From NCBI GenBank assembly GCA_040880365.1, contig JBBDIO010000077.1, positions 1 to 6,608 of the forward strand: a stretch of DNA of 6,608 nucleotides, given 5' to 3'. The translations under genes and the position numbers were made by a program. Positions 5,376 through 6,608 of this stretch are shown piece after piece. The stretch's first letter is position 1. Each line of letters starts with the position of its first letter. Below the pieces are notes generated by a model that saw nothing but the letters and a program-made list of their open reading frames with translations, was not told the origin of the DNA and did not search any database. The stretch is from JBBDIO01 sp040880365 (GTDB lineage: Bacteria; Chloroflexota; Anaerolineae; Caldilineales; Caldilineaceae).

Positions 5376-6608
5376 ATGACTTTCCTCTATCGTACCCTAG
5401 CGATTGTTGCCGTCGCACTGCGTCGGCTCATTTCTCAACGCGGCCTTGCCATCGCCACGGCGCTTGGTCTGGTCGCGTCCGCCGCCATCGTTATGTCAAT
5501 CCCCCTGTATACCGATGCGGTCTATTATCGGGTCTTGCAGCAGGAATTGGAGCGGCCTACCGTTGAAGGCGAAATGCAACGCCCTCCCTTCGCCTTCATG
5601 TATCGCTATGTAGGCTCGCTCTATGGGCTGAAACAGTGGGAAGATATCGAACAAGTCGATACCTATCTCACACAACAAGCGCCGGAAGTGCTCAATCTGC
5701 CCCAACAGATCAATCCGGTGCGCTATGTACGTACCGACAATTTCCGGCTCTTTCCCTCAGCCGAAACTCAGTATGCCGATGTACGCGATCCCATGGCGTG
5801 GGTCAATTTTGCCTTTGCCAGCGATTTTCAGGACAGGATTACCATCCTCGAAGGTAACTTCCCCGCGGTTGCCGAATCTGACCCCAGCGCCTCGATGGAA
5901 ATCCTCATCAGCCGCACCTTTGCCGAACAATTTGGTATTCAGGTAGGCGAAGAATATGTATCCTTCCGGCGTACCGAAGGCGACGGCGTGTCGCGCAATG
6001 TCCAGGTCCCCGTGCGCGTGTCCGGTGTATGGGAAGCCATCAACCCCGCCGATCCCTATTGGTTCTATCGACAGAGCGTATTCGACAACCAGTTTTTCAT
6101 CAGCGAAGACAGTTTCCGCTTGCGCCTGGTGCCCCTCCTCACCGATGAAATTGCCCAGGCGCTCTGGTATATCGTCAAAGATGGCAGCCAGGTCAATTCC
6201 AGTGATGTGGGCTGGCTTATTTCGCGCATCTCCACCATCTCCCAACAAGCGGCCTCCCTTCTGCCCGATACCCGACTCGAAGTTTCGCCCCAGGAATCAC
6301 TGGTCAATTACCGGCGGCAATCCAACGTGCTCAATGTGTTACTCTATGCGTTCAGCATTCCTATCATTGGCCTGTTGCTGGCATTTATCGGCCTGGTCGT
6401 CAGCCTGTCGGTCAACCGCCAACGCAACGAAATTGCCGTGCTGCGCAGCCGCGGCGCCACCATTGCCCAGGTGATGGGCATTGCCGCGCTCGAAGCATTT
6501 CTGCTGGGTTCGGTGGCCCTGGCCGCGGGGATGCCCGTCTCGCAACAAATCGCACATGTCATCGGCGCCACACGCAGCTTTCTCAATTTCACCTTCGAAA
6601 GCGATTTG
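5376..6608 (+). CDS. FtsX/MacB-type ABC transporter permease, 3'-truncated by the window
   Basis: The frame from ATG (5376) is open to the last base, 411 residues so far. TM1 is at about 23-45 (GLAIATALGLVASAAIVMSIPLY). It is followed by a large extracytoplasmic domain (about 46-318) in the position of the MacB periplasmic core. TM2 is at about 319-345 (VLLYAFSIPIIGLLLAFIGLVV), then the cytoplasmic FtsX-domain signature RQRNEIAVLRSRGATIAQV (348-366), then TM3 at about 367-387. This is the mechanotransmission type of permease, which drives adaptor-linked export or lipoprotein and lipid handling rather than pore import. The start lacks a good ribosome binding site, so translation is probably coupled to the adaptor 30 nt upstream. 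At least one more membrane segment, and often a second FtsX domain, should lie beyond the window. No ATPase is visible, and the partner ATPase must be encoded elsewhere. Confidence 0.93.
   Translation, partial: MTFLYRTLAIVAVALRRLISQRGLAIATALGLVASAAIVMSIPLYTDAVYYRVLQQELERPTVEGEMQRPPFAFMYRYVGSLYGLKQWEDIEQVDTYLTQQAPEVLNLPQQINPVRYVRTDNFRLFPSAETQYADVRDPMAWVNFAFASDFQDRITILEGNFPAVAESDPSASMEILISRTFAEQFGIQVGEEYVSFRRTEGDGVSRNVQVPVRVSGVWEAINPADPYWFYRQSVFDNQFFISEDSFRLRLVPLLTDEIAQALWYIVKDGSQVNSSDVGWLISRISTISQQAASLLPDTRLEVSPQESLVNYRRQSNVLNVLLYAFSIPIIGLLLAFIGLVVSLSVNRQRNEIAVLRSRGATIAQVMGIAALEAFLLGSVALAAGMPVSQQIAHVIGATRSFLNFTFESDL

Noticed and set aside
5757..6248. Minus-strand frame of 163 codons inside the permease gene
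   Set aside because: Antisense shadow; the + strand permease frame is open throughout and shows FtsX motifs.

Overview
The window holds parts or all of seven genes, every one on the + strand. It reads as moderately GC-rich bacterial DNA from a metabolically versatile environmental organism. A Chloroflexota (Anaerolineae-like) source is my best guess. It rests on the style of the lipoprotein adaptor (lipobox, then a Pro/Thr linker) and of the long FtsX-type permease, and on the use of a TTG start behind a strong Shine-Dalgarno. No rRNA or other phylogenetic marker is present, so the assignment is inference.

Left block (1-4014), probably catabolic. It opens inside an enolase-superfamily sugar-acid dehydratase (1-1076, N-terminus missing) whose active-site residues have the same spacing as D-galactonate dehydratase. 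Next comes a DUF4256 protein of unknown function (1161-1724), ending in a perfect 15-bp stem-loop. A 387-nt AT-richer intergenic stretch (1725-2111) follows. It holds an extended -10-like element, a second foldable inverted repeat, an A/C-rich G-poor tract, and two tandem 18-bp repeats. Each repeat carries a TTGTnTAnACAA palindrome that looks like a paired operator. Downstream are an ACMSD-like amidohydrolase (2112-3251) and a small Rieske [2Fe-2S] protein (3327-3695), which look like one transcription unit. After them is a short, unrecognised, possibly truncated ORF (3763-4014).

Right block (4155-6608), an export or lipid-handling ABC system. A lipoprotein HlyD/MacA-type adaptor begins at a TTG (4155) placed 7 nt after GGAGGAG. 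It is followed 30 nt later by a MacB/FtsX-type permease (5376 to the window end) that is open at the 3' edge. No ATPase lies between them, so it must be downstream or elsewhere.

How they may work together: the dehydratase, amidohydrolase and Rieske protein are all enzyme types used to break down sugar acids or aromatic/carboxylated compounds. The palindromes upstream of the amidohydrolase suggest ligand-responsive control of that unit. The adaptor and permease form a separate functional module. I see no CRISPR array, tRNA, rRNA, insertion sequence or phage gene. I found no clearly unprecedented system. The tandem palindromes, the amidohydrolase-Rieske pair and the orphan ORF most deserve a second look.
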